Positions 17,680 through 26,539 of a stretch of DNA of 47,113 nucleotides are shown here, piece after piece (the stretch's first letter is position 1; each line of letters begins with the position of its first letter). Made by a program: the position numbers and the translations under genes. This DNA is from Cytophagaceae bacterium (GTDB lineage Bacteria > Bacteroidota > Bacteroidia > Cytophagales > Flexibacteraceae), in NCBI GenBank assembly GCA_027490155.1, contig JAIXYP010000059.1, positions 1 to 47,113 of the forward strand. Direction: 5' to 3'. The notes under the pieces are model-generated. The model made no database searches. It was not told the DNA's origin and saw only the letters and a program-made list of their open reading frames with translations.

Positions 17680-18765
17680 CTATTTACTAATCGCAATTGC
17701 AGACCCATCGGTGAGGTAGGCACTTCCCTGCACAATGACCAGGTCTTCAGGCTTGATACCGCTCGTGATCTGGATTGTGTTACCATCCAGCTGACCCACA
17801 CCTACAGCAACCTTAGTAGCAGTTTTGCCACCATCACGAGACACGAATACGAAGCCAGTCCCGCCATTGCCATCTAGCAGGGCCTGATAGGGCAAAGCAT
17901 AAGCTTGGGTAGTCTGGGATGGGTAGATTTCGGCTCTACCAAACAATCCGGCGGCAAGTTTAGCCGGTTGCTGACTCGTGATCTTGATCTCTACTGGCAG
18001 GACACCAGTTGCGGGATCAGCTTGCTCAGCTTTTTGGCTAATGACGGCATCGAATGTGGCATCAGGGACGGCATCGATCATGATTTTGGCCTTGTCACCT
18101 ACCTTTACTAGGCCCCAGTCTTTGTCACTAAGTCCCACTTTCAGAATCCAGTTGGCTTGATTGGCTCCATTGGTCTGGATCACCGGTGCCCCTACTGACA
18201 CCACTTGGCCAGGGTTGACAAATTTGCGCAGGACAAAGCCATTGCTAGTTGCCCTGATTTGGGCATACTGGGCGTTGAAGGTCGCTGCACTCAGCTGTTG
18301 TTGCAGCACTTCTAGCTGGGTTTTGGCATTCTGGAGTTGCTCTAGTGTCACGACGGAGTCCTTATAGAGTGCCTCTGCACGCTTTAGGTCACGCACTGCC
18401 TTCTGGAGGCCAAGGCGGGCTTGCTGCACTTGGCTATTGATCTCGGTCTGGTCTAGCGTGGCCAATAATTGTCCTTGGCGGATTGGGTCACCTTCTTTGA
18501 CCAAAACCTGGCTGACGACGCCCCCAATCTTGAAAGACAGGACCGACTCATCATTGGTTGTAAACTGCCCAGAGCCTGTGACAGTCCGCTCGATTGTGAC
18601 AGATTGAAACTGCTGCACCTTGACCGGGATTGGGGCTGAGGTCGTGGTGCTGGCCTGCTGGGTTGACTTGGTTGTTTCGGTGGCTTTGGAGCCACATCCG
18701 CTGAGCCCTACCAAGACCATTAAGGTCGTGAGGGTTAGCAGAAAATTGGTTTGGTTAGCGTTCAT
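17680..18765 (-). CDS. RND periplasmic adaptor (membrane fusion protein), lipoprotein
   Basis: 361 residues from the ATG at 18765. The open frame extends to 18870, but that would overlap tolC, and the added residues are not signal-like. Starting MNANQTNF, the N-terminus has a lipoprotein signal ending V-G-L-S-G-C. Then come the barrel-sandwich (lipoyl-like) half motif GGVVSQVLVKEGDPIRQGQLLATLD, a coiled-coil hairpin (Q/A/L-rich, about residues 115-170), the second lipoyl half (IRATSNGFVLRKFVNPGQVV), a beta-barrel and a membrane-proximal domain. It links the pump to the outer-membrane channel. 70 bp after tolC on the same strand. Confidence 0.92.
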   Translation of the reverse strand: MNANQTNFLLTLTTLMVLVGLSGCGSKATETTKSTQQASTTTSAPIPVKVQQFQSVTIERTVTGSGQFTTNDESVLSFKIGGVVSQVLVKEGDPIRQGQLLATLDQTEINSQVQQARLGLQKAVRDLKRAEALYKDSVVTLEQLQNAKTQLEVLQQQLSAATFNAQYAQIRATSNGFVLRKFVNPGQVVSVGAPVIQTNGANQANWILKVGLSDKDWGLVKVGDKAKIMIDAVPDATFDAVISQKAEQADPATGVLPVEIKITSQQPAKLAAGLFGRAEIYPSQTTQAYALPYQALLDGNGGTGFVFVSRDGGKTATKVAVGVGQLDGNTIQITSGIKPEDLVIVQGSAYLTDGSAIAISK

Positions 18766-18835
18766 GACCTTACTAGGGGGAAGAAATGACTTTGAAGAGA
18801 GGGATAGACAATGAGTTTCGTGATCAAACTGAGGG

Positions 18836-20533
18836 CTAACGCGTTTGCAGAGGATAAGTGGCCGTTTCACGCTCCCAGACCGCCATGGCCTGCAGCACCC
18901 GATAAGTCATGATGCTGAGGTTGGTATTGGCAGCAGTGAGCTGGGTGCGGGCATCTAGGTACTCTATCAGGCTATTGGTACCCTCCCGATAGGCCCGGTC
19001 GAGCTGGTCGAAATAGGTTGTGGCACTTTGCTGTTGACGTTGTGCAGCTTGATAGGACGCCCATGCCGAACCAACATTGGATAGAGCAACCTGCGCACCT
19101 AGCTCGATGGCCTGGGTCTGTTGTTTTTGCTGAAGTTGAGCTAGGCCTAGCTCCAATTGATTTTTGGCGATCTTGAGTCGGTTGCGGTTTGCGTTCCAAA
19201 CTGGCATATCGAGCGTTAGGCCAAATAGCACATAAGGACTGCGGGCATCCACCCGTAGGCCATTGGCAGACTGGTTACCGAGATCCAAGAAAGTATTGAC
19301 CCGCGGGTACCAATAGGTCTCGGAAAGTTTGGTCAAGTTTTGGTTGATATCGACACCTAGTTGCAGCTGCTTGAGCTCGGCTCTTTGGCTAATGCTAGGT
19401 GCTTGATCAGGGGATAGCTGAGCTACTTTGCTGAGCTCGGCATTGGTGTCATAGTTTGTCGGGATGGCGGTATTCTCAGGACGATTCAGCAAAAAGTTGA
19501 GGTAGCGGCGGGCGTTATCTGTTTGGTTGCGGGCATCAATCAATTGGGATTGGATGCGCTCTTGCTCGGCCCTAATCCGTGCCAAAACAGCAGGGACACT
19601 TTTGCCATTCCGAACCAAGCTTTGGCTGATTTCGAGGTTTTTGGTCAGGAGGGCAAAGGCACTTTCGTAGGTCTGGATGGCACTATTGGCAGTGAGGTAG
19701 TTGTAATAGGCCACCTTGATGTTCTTGACCAATTCGCGCTCATAGATCTCAACCTCAAATGTGCGCAGTTGCACTTGTTGTGTCTGTATGTCCTTGTTGT
19801 AGTAGAGGTCCGGATTGACCAAAGGCATGGAGGTCCGGATATGGGCATCGTATTGGTCTTGAGGGAAAAACGATGTCCTGACATTCTCAATATGCGGGAA
19901 ACTCCGAGTTTGGGTTACTTGATTGAGCGTACTATAAACCGGATTGAGTAGATCCCCAACAGGTAGGTCGATATACCGACCGCCAACGCCACTGAGGTAG
20001 CCAGCATTGAGGTTAACTGATGGCAGAAACAACCGTTGGGCATCCTGTAGCGTGTTGAGGGCCTTACTGAGCTCAACCTGACGTTGTTGTAGTACTAGAT
20101 TGGTTTTGCGCCCCTCCTCAATGAGTTGGTCTAGGACTGAAACCGACGGCACTGCAACTGTCTGCCTAGGCTGAACCGGCTTGGCTGAAGTGGATTCAGT
20201 GGCACTGTCATTTGTGACCACAACTTGGACATCCGCAATATCTTGGTTGGGCTTAGCTGACCTTGTAGATGCTGAAGATGTCAAAACAGTTGCTAAGCTG
20301 AGGTAGCTAAGGCCAGCTGCATGCAAGGGCATTAGGTGGGTTTGGCGCTGAGCCACCAGTTTGGTGCTAGCCCCTCGCTTGGAAGAGGCATTTTGGCTCC
20401 GGACCTGAGCCCGTGACACAAAGCTGACCAGAACCAAGGCCAGCATCGGCATGATCAGGATGGACCAATCAGACCGAAAAAAGGAGCCCGAACTAATTGG
20501 CACGTGGGCAGCAGGTTGGAGTATAGTATTCAT
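18836..20533 (-). CDS. TolC-family outer-membrane efflux protein
   Basis: 565 residues from the ATG at 20533; a TTG at 20551 in the same frame is possible. A signal-like segment (ILIMPMLALVLVSFVSRAQ) is preceded by about 25 residues, longer than usual. Residues ~45-135 are low-complexity linker rich in S, T, A and Q, and the TolC-like region begins near SVLDQLIEEGRKTNLVLQQR. Two outer_membrane_efflux repeats with long helical coiled-coil stretches follow (IRTSMPLVNPDLYYN..., LDMPVWNANRNRLKIAKNQLELG...). Forms the trimeric outer-membrane duct for the RND pump encoded downstream. It lies between tetR and the adaptor gene. Confidence 0.9.
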   Translation of the reverse strand: MNTILQPAAHVPISSGSFFRSDWSILIMPMLALVLVSFVSRAQVRSQNASSKRGASTKLVAQRQTHLMPLHAAGLSYLSLATVLTSSASTRSAKPNQDIADVQVVVTNDSATESTSAKPVQPRQTVAVPSVSVLDQLIEEGRKTNLVLQQRQVELSKALNTLQDAQRLFLPSVNLNAGYLSGVGGRYIDLPVGDLLNPVYSTLNQVTQTRSFPHIENVRTSFFPQDQYDAHIRTSMPLVNPDLYYNKDIQTQQVQLRTFEVEIYERELVKNIKVAYYNYLTANSAIQTYESAFALLTKNLEISQSLVRNGKSVPAVLARIRAEQERIQSQLIDARNQTDNARRYLNFLLNRPENTAIPTNYDTNAELSKVAQLSPDQAPSISQRAELKQLQLGVDINQNLTKLSETYWYPRVNTFLDLGNQSANGLRVDARSPYVLFGLTLDMPVWNANRNRLKIAKNQLELGLAQLQQKQQTQAIELGAQVALSNVGSAWASYQAAQRQQQSATTYFDQLDRAYREGTNSLIEYLDARTQLTAANTNLSIMTYRVLQAMAVWERETATYPLQTR

Positions 20534-20576
20534 CGTTAAGATAGTTAACAACGTTAAGTGATGGGGTAAATTTTTT

Positions 20577-21215
20577 TTAGCCTCTCGGCACTCTATCGAT
20601 CCTGAAAGATTTGAGCATCAGGTTCACTTGCTCAAAAGCCAAGGTGGCAATATGCGGTTTGAGATGGTCAGAGATGACCTTGTTGCAGCGTTTCTGGATT
20701 TGCAAACTAGCTATGCCATGGACCGAGGCCCAGATCGTGAAGGCCAAGACCTCGGCACTTTCGGCCCAGATGATGCGGGCATCAATGCAGGCCTGGACAT
20801 TCTGGACCAAGGATCCGAACGCCGCATTGCCTTCCATCCATTCAAGATCGTCTGGCAAGGCCTCCATCGTACCTGGTTGCAAGAACATCAGGTCATACAA
20901 CTCAGGGTTCTGGAACGCAAAATCAAGGTAATAGCGCCCCTGAAGCAACAATCGCTCAAAGGGGTCAGCTACCTGTTGTAATGGCACAAAGTGATGGAAC
21001 ATCAACTTAAAACCCTCTTGGTGGATGGCATGGAACAAGGCAGCCTTGTCCTTGAAGTAGAGGTAGATGGTTGTAGGGCTGTACTCGATCTTGTCAGCAA
21101 TGGCGCGGATAGAGGTATTGTCAAAGCCCTTTTGCAAAAAGACCTCCACTGCCGCTGCAAGGATCAGTGCCCTCAGCTCCTCTTTTTCCCGCTCTTTCCT
21201 GTCGTTGACGCCCAT
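20577..21215 (-). CDS. TetR-family transcriptional regulator
   Basis: 212 residues. The N-terminal TetR DNA-binding domain is clear: ILAAAVEVFLQKGFDNTSIRAIADKIEYSPTTIYLYFKDKAALF (about residues 18-61) with the helix-turn-helix and the usual YxYFxxKxxL. The C-terminal ligand domain is helical and of the less conserved type (EGFKLMFHHFVPL..., EVLAFTIWASVHGIASL). First gene of the efflux operon, ending about 43 bp before the tolC ATG. It most likely represses its own operon through the palindrome in the promoter (21243-21255). Confidence 0.92.
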   Translation of the reverse strand: MGVNDRKEREKEELRALILAAAVEVFLQKGFDNTSIRAIADKIEYSPTTIYLYFKDKAALFHAIHQEGFKLMFHHFVPLQQVADPFERLLLQGRYYLDFAFQNPELYDLMFLQPGTMEALPDDLEWMEGNAAFGSLVQNVQACIDARIIWAESAEVLAFTIWASVHGIASLQIQKRCNKVISDHLKPHIATLAFEQVNLMLKSFRIDRVPRG

Positions 21216-21233
21216 TGTATTAGATTAACGACA

Positions 21234-21265
21234 CAAACATACTGAACACTGTTCAACAAAACAAA
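21234..21265 (-). promoter_or_regulatory. Promoter of the tetR-efflux operon with internal operator palindrome
   Basis: On the minus strand TTTG (21265-21262), 20 nt, TATGTTTG (21241-21234), matching the Bacteroidota -33/-7 consensus. The spacer contains the perfect palindrome TGAAC-ACT-GTTCA (21243-21255), placed so that bound TetR would block RNA polymerase. The start codon is 18 bp beyond the -7 box. Confidence 0.7.
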
Positions 21266-21468
21266 CCTGTTAAGGAAAATTTTGGATGAGTGGTGGGATG
21301 GGTGGTGTGGGTGGCTGCTCAACAAAGGTTACGCAGGGAGGCGATCCGCAACAGCATCAACCTGAAGTGCTGAGCACTTTCCATAAGATGAGGGCAAGAG
21401 CACAGACTGCATTGTCAAAGGAGTCAAGCAGGATTGAATGAGGCCAGCCTAAGACAATAGGAAGAAAG
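21266..21468. other. Spacer between the efflux operon and the R-M genes
   Basis: About 200 bp with no coding frame. It holds a short perfect palindrome AAGTGCT-G-AGCACTT (21365-21379). No T-run follows on the minus strand, so no terminator for the endonuclease gene was identified. Confidence 0.4.
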
Positions 21469-22494
21469 CTAATTTCTGTTAAATTGACGTCTCAAAAAAT
21501 CTTTGGCTAATTTCTGCTTACCCAAGCTAACATTGTCAGCAACGATTTGGAGATAAGACTCTTGGTCTATACCATACTTTCGAAGATAGCATTTTACATC
21601 ACTTCTAACACTAATCCATTTGAAAATGATTTTTGGCACAGATACCCCATCAATGTTTTTTCTGCCACCTGCAGAAAAAAAATCTCGGACATTTGAACAT
21701 ACAATGCTATGATTTTTTACCAGCCAGGTGCTGAATCTATTGTACTTGCCTTTATCAATTCCTACAGGTGTAAACACTTCAGGAAACAAAACAAATGCTT
21801 CAGCCAGCAGGTCTGATTGCTCCTTCTTTGAAAGCAAATTGAGAATTCGGATTATCGGTGCTTGTAATTCCTCCAACTTTGAGTCCGTGTCAAGCCACCA
21901 AACTTCTTCCCCAGGTTTCAAAATGAATTCCTTATACCTTTTACTAAATTCTTTAACAGGGTTTGGCGAGTTCCTGAGTGAATCATAATCAATATTAATT
22001 TTATCAAAAATAGTATTACCTCTTTCAAGGTTCATATCAATTCGGTACCTAGGTTGATGGGTAACTGCAACATCCATTAGACAGTCTTGGTACAATCTTG
22101 TCTTGAACTCTACACTACCACCAAGTTTACCAAAAAACAAATAGATGTTGTCTATATTTGAACGTCTAGTCGACTCGAGGATGCTATTACCAGTTGTTGT
22201 CCAGTGATTTTGAGTTGTGGTTTTAACCTCTACGCCAAAGAATCGATCAACAGGATATCCAGCAATAATATCTGGAAAATGGTGCCCACTTATTTTTTCA
22301 ATTGATTTAGAAAATACGGTTCCTTTAGCCAAATTATTCATGTTTTCAAATAATAAATCCTCTAGCTTAGTACCTGCATATTGGGCAGCAAAATTACTAG
22401 TCTGCTTACTAAATGCCAGTATTGTCTGCTCTGACTGGAGGAGTAAATGTTCGAAGTCTTGCTGGTAGGGTTTTGGGGTATGGGAAATGATCAT
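21469..22494 (-). CDS. Type II restriction endonuclease (PD-(D/E)XK fold)
   Basis: 341 residues from the ATG at 22494, which is 2 bp after the methyltransferase stop (TAA-TT-ATG), implying translational coupling. An in-frame upstream start would overlap the methyltransferase gene by 25 bp and is less likely. The catalytic core reads HHFPDIIAGYPVDRFFGVEVKTT: Pro74-Asp75, then Glu89-x-Lys91, the classic PD-x(13)-E-x-K arrangement. The remainder is not recognisable to me; the second half (about 180-341) may hold the target-recognition part. Pairing with an m5C methyltransferase makes this the cleaving partner of a type II R-M system. The recognition site cannot be read from sequence. Clearly AT-rich compared with neighbours, suggesting horizontal acquisition. 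Confidence 0.85.
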   Translation of the reverse strand: MIISHTPKPYQQDFEHLLLQSEQTILAFSKQTSNFAAQYAGTKLEDLLFENMNNLAKGTVFSKSIEKISGHHFPDIIAGYPVDRFFGVEVKTTTQNHWTTTGNSILESTRRSNIDNIYLFFGKLGGSVEFKTRLYQDCLMDVAVTHQPRYRIDMNLERGNTIFDKINIDYDSLRNSPNPVKEFSKRYKEFILKPGEEVWWLDTDSKLEELQAPIIRILNLLSKKEQSDLLAEAFVLFPEVFTPVGIDKGKYNRFSTWLVKNHSIVCSNVRDFFSAGGRKNIDGVSVPKIIFKWISVRSDVKCYLRKYGIDQESYLQIVADNVSLGKQKLAKDFLRRQFNRN

Positions 22495-22496
22495 AA

Positions 22497-23828
22497 TTAG
22501 GCTTGAAATAAGTTTGACCAAAGACTTTCAATTTTCATAGCGATTTTATAGGCTAGCAATGGTGGAACTGCATTGCCTATAACTTTGTAGGCTTGCGAAG
22601 AACTAAGCGGCACCAATTTTTCATTAGTACGGGGTGTAACGAATACAAAATCAGGCGGAAATGTTTGGATGAGTGCACATTCTCTTGGCGTTAGACGCCT
22701 TTCGCCCTTTCCTTCATTTAGCTCTGATTGGTATTTACCTTTATGCTCTAAACTAAGCCTTCTGAACTCGATGTTGCCGTGGTGTTCGGCTCGGATTGTT
22801 GGCCCAATACCCGACAATTTTATTTCAGTTTGTCCTTGGCCTTTGGATAAAAATTTTGCTTTAGAATAGACTGCTTGCGATGGGTCAGTTGTTTCCTCAG
22901 GTTCATCTAGCTCGCCCAAAACATCTAGTAGGCAAACTGGTTGTTTTAAATGAGGCTCCTTATGATTGTAGGCATGAGTTATTTCGGGGTATGGATAGTA
23001 TGGAGACTTCTCCCCTAATTGCTCCAATGACTTGATAGCTTCAGGCATTGCCTTTGCCCTATTTATCCCTATAAATATAACTCGTTCTCTTGATTGTGGA
23101 ATACCATAATCAGCAGCATGCAGAACCTTTGCAGGCAGAACCAGATAACCGTCATTATCAATACTTGAAAAATCATTTTCAATAATTTGCTTTACATTTT
23201 CTAAATTCACTAGGCCTTTGACATTTTCTGCTACAAATATCTTAGGTTTAGTGATCGCTATAACTTCTTTCATCCAATAATACAACATACCTCTTGTTTC
23301 CTCAGTTGGTATATCTGCTACTTCAATTTTGCCATAGTGATTTTTGTGTGAATTAAAGCCAGCACGTTTTCCTGCAAGGCTAAAATCTTGGCAAGGAAAT
23401 CCTCCTGTTACTATGTCTATATCATCAGGTAGCATTCCCCCTACAAGCTTGTGCATCTTTACAATATCAACAATGCTGTTTCTGTTAAATGTTTCGGCAT
23501 GTTTACCATATTTTTTGAAGTTATTGGTCCATGCAATTTGTGCTTCTGTAAGGATATCGTTAGAAAATACGGTCTCAAACTTAGTCTCCTTAAGTTTTAA
23601 CCAACTATCTGAAACCCGCCGGTCAATATGATCTGCTTCCATTAGCATATTTATGGAATTCGTGTGGCAAATAAAGCCTCCTTCAAACCCAAGATCCATG
23701 CCACCACATCCAGAGAACAAGGAAAGCAGACGTCTAGTTTTATGATTAGTTGGTAAGGTTTGTACCCTAGATACTGGCTTATAGAGTTCAAACTGAGGCT
23801 CCCTCGCTATATTATCTAAGTTTTCCAT
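22497..23828 (-). CDS. DNA (cytosine-5) methyltransferase of a type II R-M system
   Basis: 443 residues. Motif I is LLSLFSGCGGMDLGFEGG (about 34-51, AdoMet binding). Motif IV is GGFPCQDFSLAGKR with catalytic Cys146, motif VI FVAENVKGL with Glu201, and motif VIII QSRERVIFIGI. The target-recognition region is between about 265 and 385. Motifs IX-X are RRLTPRECALIQTFPPDF and YKVIGNAVPPLLAYKIA. All catalytic motifs are intact. It protects host DNA from the endonuclease encoded 2 bp downstream. Being first in the unit, it would be made before the nuclease. AT-rich like its partner; no controller (C) protein gene is present. Confidence 0.95.
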   Translation of the reverse strand: MENLDNIAREPQFELYKPVSRVQTLPTNHKTRRLLSLFSGCGGMDLGFEGGFICHTNSINMLMEADHIDRRVSDSWLKLKETKFETVFSNDILTEAQIAWTNNFKKYGKHAETFNRNSIVDIVKMHKLVGGMLPDDIDIVTGGFPCQDFSLAGKRAGFNSHKNHYGKIEVADIPTEETRGMLYYWMKEVIAITKPKIFVAENVKGLVNLENVKQIIENDFSSIDNDGYLVLPAKVLHAADYGIPQSRERVIFIGINRAKAMPEAIKSLEQLGEKSPYYPYPEITHAYNHKEPHLKQPVCLLDVLGELDEPEETTDPSQAVYSKAKFLSKGQGQTEIKLSGIGPTIRAEHHGNIEFRRLSLEHKGKYQSELNEGKGERRLTPRECALIQTFPPDFVFVTPRTNEKLVPLSSSQAYKVIGNAVPPLLAYKIAMKIESLWSNLFQA

Positions 23829-23942
23829 TCGTCTGAAAAATTAACTGTCCGATTGTTTGTTTCGTTCTGACAAGGGGCCAAGATAGATGGCCCCACGATT
23901 GCCCTATTTTTTTGATCTAGCGTTTAATCCTTAGGCCTTCGC

Positions 23943-24713
23943 CTAATACCCCTCTGGTGCAAAAAACGTGCTAAACGTATCCCCTCGCAGTCCTAAGCGG
24001 ATGGTTTCGAGTGGGATGACTTCTGAAGGGGCGATGTTGCCAAGGTTGACGTTGGTGCCTAGTAGTTTAATAAAGAACACCTGTTGGGCCTTGATGGGGG
24101 CCTCCCAGATGATTTTCTCGAACGGGACTTGCGTCAAGATTTCGTCCACAAGGCCTTCGCGCACTTCGCCAGTACTACGAAACAGGCCTACATTACCACC
24201 TTCGCGCGCCTCGCCGATGACCTTCCAGGCACCAGCGTTGAGCTCGTCGTTCATGAGTTTGATCCACTTGTAGGGTGGGATGATCTTCTCGGCATCTTTG
24301 CTGCCAACTTCGCTCAGGACGGTGACCTTTTTAGCAAGGGTCTCGATGTACTTGCATTTGACGGCATGGTCCAATGTGATCGAGCCATCAGAGACTTCGG
24401 CATAGCGTAGTCCTAGGCGATCGATCAGGTCAACATAGTCCTGGAACTGACCACGGACAATAAAGGCTTCGAGCAGGGTGCCGCCAAGATAAACATTAAC
24501 ACCAGCATCGTGATAGACTTTGATTTTGGCCTCGAGGTTAGGGGTGAGGTAACTGGTGGCCCATCCTAATTTGATAAGGTCGATATAGGGGGCACTGCTG
24601 CTCATGAGGTCTTCGGCTTCGCGGAGGCTGAGCCCCTTGTCCATGGCCATCGTTAGACCATGGTTACGTGGTTGTACAGTACGTGCTGGCAGGTTGGATA
24701 GGTGGAAATTCAC
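23943..24713 (-). CDS. Phosphosulfolactate synthase-like protein (ComA family)
   Basis: 256 residues from a GTG start at 24713; no ATG fits. The ComA family makes phosphosulfolactate from phosphoenolpyruvate and sulfite, using a TIM barrel. Visible family features: the N-terminal RTVQPRNHGLTMAMDKGLS, the acidic-basic strand IDLIKLGWATSYL, GVNVYLGGTLLEAF, YAEVSDGSI, VLSEVGSKD and the C-terminal APSEVIPLETIRLGLRGDT. In archaea this starts coenzyme M synthesis. In Bacteroidota a role in making sulfonates such as cysteate for sulfonolipids is conceivable, but no partner enzyme is present in this window. A short hairpin TTAGGC-CTTC-GCCTAA (23931-23946) overlaps the stop codon. Confidence 0.85.
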   Translation of the reverse strand: MNFHLSNLPARTVQPRNHGLTMAMDKGLSLREAEDLMSSSAPYIDLIKLGWATSYLTPNLEAKIKVYHDAGVNVYLGGTLLEAFIVRGQFQDYVDLIDRLGLRYAEVSDGSITLDHAVKCKYIETLAKKVTVLSEVGSKDAEKIIPPYKWIKLMNDELNAGAWKVIGEAREGGNVGLFRSTGEVREGLVDEILTQVPFEKIIWEAPIKAQQVFFIKLLGTNVNLGNIAPSEVIPLETIRLGLRGDTFSTFFAPEGY

Positions 24714-24918
24714 GCGTGATAGTGGTAGTAATGCGGTTGGGAAACGCCCCAGATGGCAAATGCCGATGTGCCGGATGCGGTACGGATATCTTCAGGTTGA
24801 TTCGTCTGGTGACAGGTGCAGCAAAGTGAACTCCCAATTGGCCACAAAAGGGCATTAAGCACTTGGTGTAGGACATTGGAGCAACAAAACGCACCTAACG
24901 AAGGTGGTGATGACATAA

Positions 24919-26319
24919 TCAGTCATCTTTTTGGGGGCGATACTGGTCGATGATCTTGAAGAGCGCCTTTTGGGTTTCGAGCTCATCATAAAATTCATAG
25001 AGGACAGTATGACCCTCAAAGTCCAAAAGTAAGGCTTTTTCCAGATAGACAAGTGCCTCGCGGTAGCTGCCTTGGCCCAAGAGGTAGATAACAGCACGAT
25101 AATAAAGGCTAGACTCTTCAGGGCACTCCTCGATACCAGAAGTGATTAAGCTGATGGCACGTTCAAAATCACCACAGTCATAATACACAAAAGACCAGTC
25201 GAGGTAGATCTCGTGGTTGTCTGGGTCACAGTTGCAGGCCTCTTCATAAGCCTCCTGACTGCTGATGATATTACCCATGCGGTACTCAGCTTGGGCCAAT
25301 CCATACCAATACATGCCCTTGGTGCGGTCCAGCTGAAGGGCACGGTTAAACCAATGGATGGCCTCGAAGTTGCGGTCTTGGGCCATCATGCAGCTACCGA
25401 CTCCATGCCATGCGTCAGCACAAGTTTTGTCCTCAGCGATGATGGATTTATAGGCAGCTACCGCCTTGTCGAACTGCTTGAGATGCTCGTAGCAGGCTGC
25501 CACATAGACTTTGGCCTCCTGGTTGGTCGGTTGAAGGGTAAGAACATGATTTAGGCAGGTGATGGCCGCCTCAAAGGACTCTTCATTAAGGAGAGCTGCA
25601 CCTTTCATGAACCACCCCTCCGGCAACTGATCATCAATCACCGTACAATAGTCAAAGGCCCAAGCGGCCTTACCAAAGTCATTGAGTTGATTGTGCAGCT
25701 GACCGAGGTAGAACCAAGCCGTGTAGTTATAGGGGTCCTGATCTACTTGTTGCTGATAGAAAGCGACATTGTATTTGAGCCGTTTGTTCTTGGCAAGGGT
25801 CTCGGTCAGGATGTGCCAAGCTTGTTCGTTACGGTTGTTAGACAGAATTGCAGCCTTGTATTGGCTGATACCTCGGCCGAACTGCCCCTGCTTGATGTAG
25901 GCCAAGCCCAGTGCTAGACTAATAACATCAGGCTCGGCATTGGAGGCTAATGATTGCTCTAACAGAGCAACCAAGTCACCTGCATTGGCTTCGGTGAGGC
26001 TACTTTGGGTCAGAAGCAAAAGGCCTTCGGCATGGTAGGGCTGGAGGGTCAGGCTCTTGTTGGCATAGTCTAGCGCGATCGATTTGTCCCCTTTCAGATA
26101 CGCCAGCTTGCCATAACTTACCAGTAGATCGGCACTATGGGGGTGGACCTCAAGGGCCATGTCACAGGCTTGTTGGGCCCTTTGGTTATTGCCTACCTCT
26201 AGATAGTGCTCAACGATATCATGATAGGCCTCTTGGTCAAAATAGGCAGGGGTGTCTGTCTCTAGTCCTTGTTCGAACCGAGCGACATAACCCTCAATAC
26301 CCGTGTTATTTGACCTCAT
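24919..26319 (-). CDS. Tetratricopeptide-repeat protein
   Basis: 466 residues, almost entirely TPR helices (about a dozen 34-residue units, for example AWFYLGQLHNQLNDFGKAAWAF, AWHGVGSCMMAQDRNFEAIHWF and MYWYGLAQAEYRMGN). No signal peptide or membrane span, so it is probably cytoplasmic and a scaffold for protein interactions. The acidic C-terminus reads YRPQKDD. Same strand as the ComA-like gene, with 205 bp between them holding nothing recognisable. The partner is unknown. Confidence 0.88.
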   Translation of the reverse strand: MRSNNTGIEGYVARFEQGLETDTPAYFDQEAYHDIVEHYLEVGNNQRAQQACDMALEVHPHSADLLVSYGKLAYLKGDKSIALDYANKSLTLQPYHAEGLLLLTQSSLTEANAGDLVALLEQSLASNAEPDVISLALGLAYIKQGQFGRGISQYKAAILSNNRNEQAWHILTETLAKNKRLKYNVAFYQQQVDQDPYNYTAWFYLGQLHNQLNDFGKAAWAFDYCTVIDDQLPEGWFMKGAALLNEESFEAAITCLNHVLTLQPTNQEAKVYVAACYEHLKQFDKAVAAYKSIIAEDKTCADAWHGVGSCMMAQDRNFEAIHWFNRALQLDRTKGMYWYGLAQAEYRMGNIISSQEAYEEACNCDPDNHEIYLDWSFVYYDCGDFERAISLITSGIEECPEESSLYYRAVIYLLGQGSYREALVYLEKALLLDFEGHTVLYEFYDELETQKALFKIIDQYRPQKDD

Positions 26320-26539
26320 TGTTGTTGCCTGACTAAATTTATATTGACTCGGCGCAGGATGCTCCTGATCGTGATCAATGCCATGACCTTGCAGTCCCTT
26401 TGGCCATATTGTCTAGGTCTAAGATAGGATGATGCCACAAAAAAAGCAAACGAAAGCTACCCATCAGTCCAAAAATTAGGTCAATTGACCCGAAGGAGCT
26501 ACCAATAAGGAAAGTTGGGGCCGAAGCACGGCGCCTCGA
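26320..26539. other. Spacer with palindrome and T7-GTGG tract, possible minus-strand terminator
   Basis: No gene. The 12-bp palindrome GGTCAATTGACC (26479-26490) is followed on the minus strand by TAATTTTT, a weak terminator for the reductase gene that ends at 26540. Further on, the minus strand has seven T and GTGG (26445-26435), the tail seen after other terminators here, but without a convincing stem before it. Confidence 0.35.

Noticed and set aside
23875-23946. Hairpins GGGGCCA/TGGCCCC (23874-23894) and TTAGGC/GCCTAA (23931-23946) as terminators
   Set aside because: Neither is followed directly by a T-run on the needed strand; the first has seven T about 12 nt away on the plus strand where no plus gene ends.
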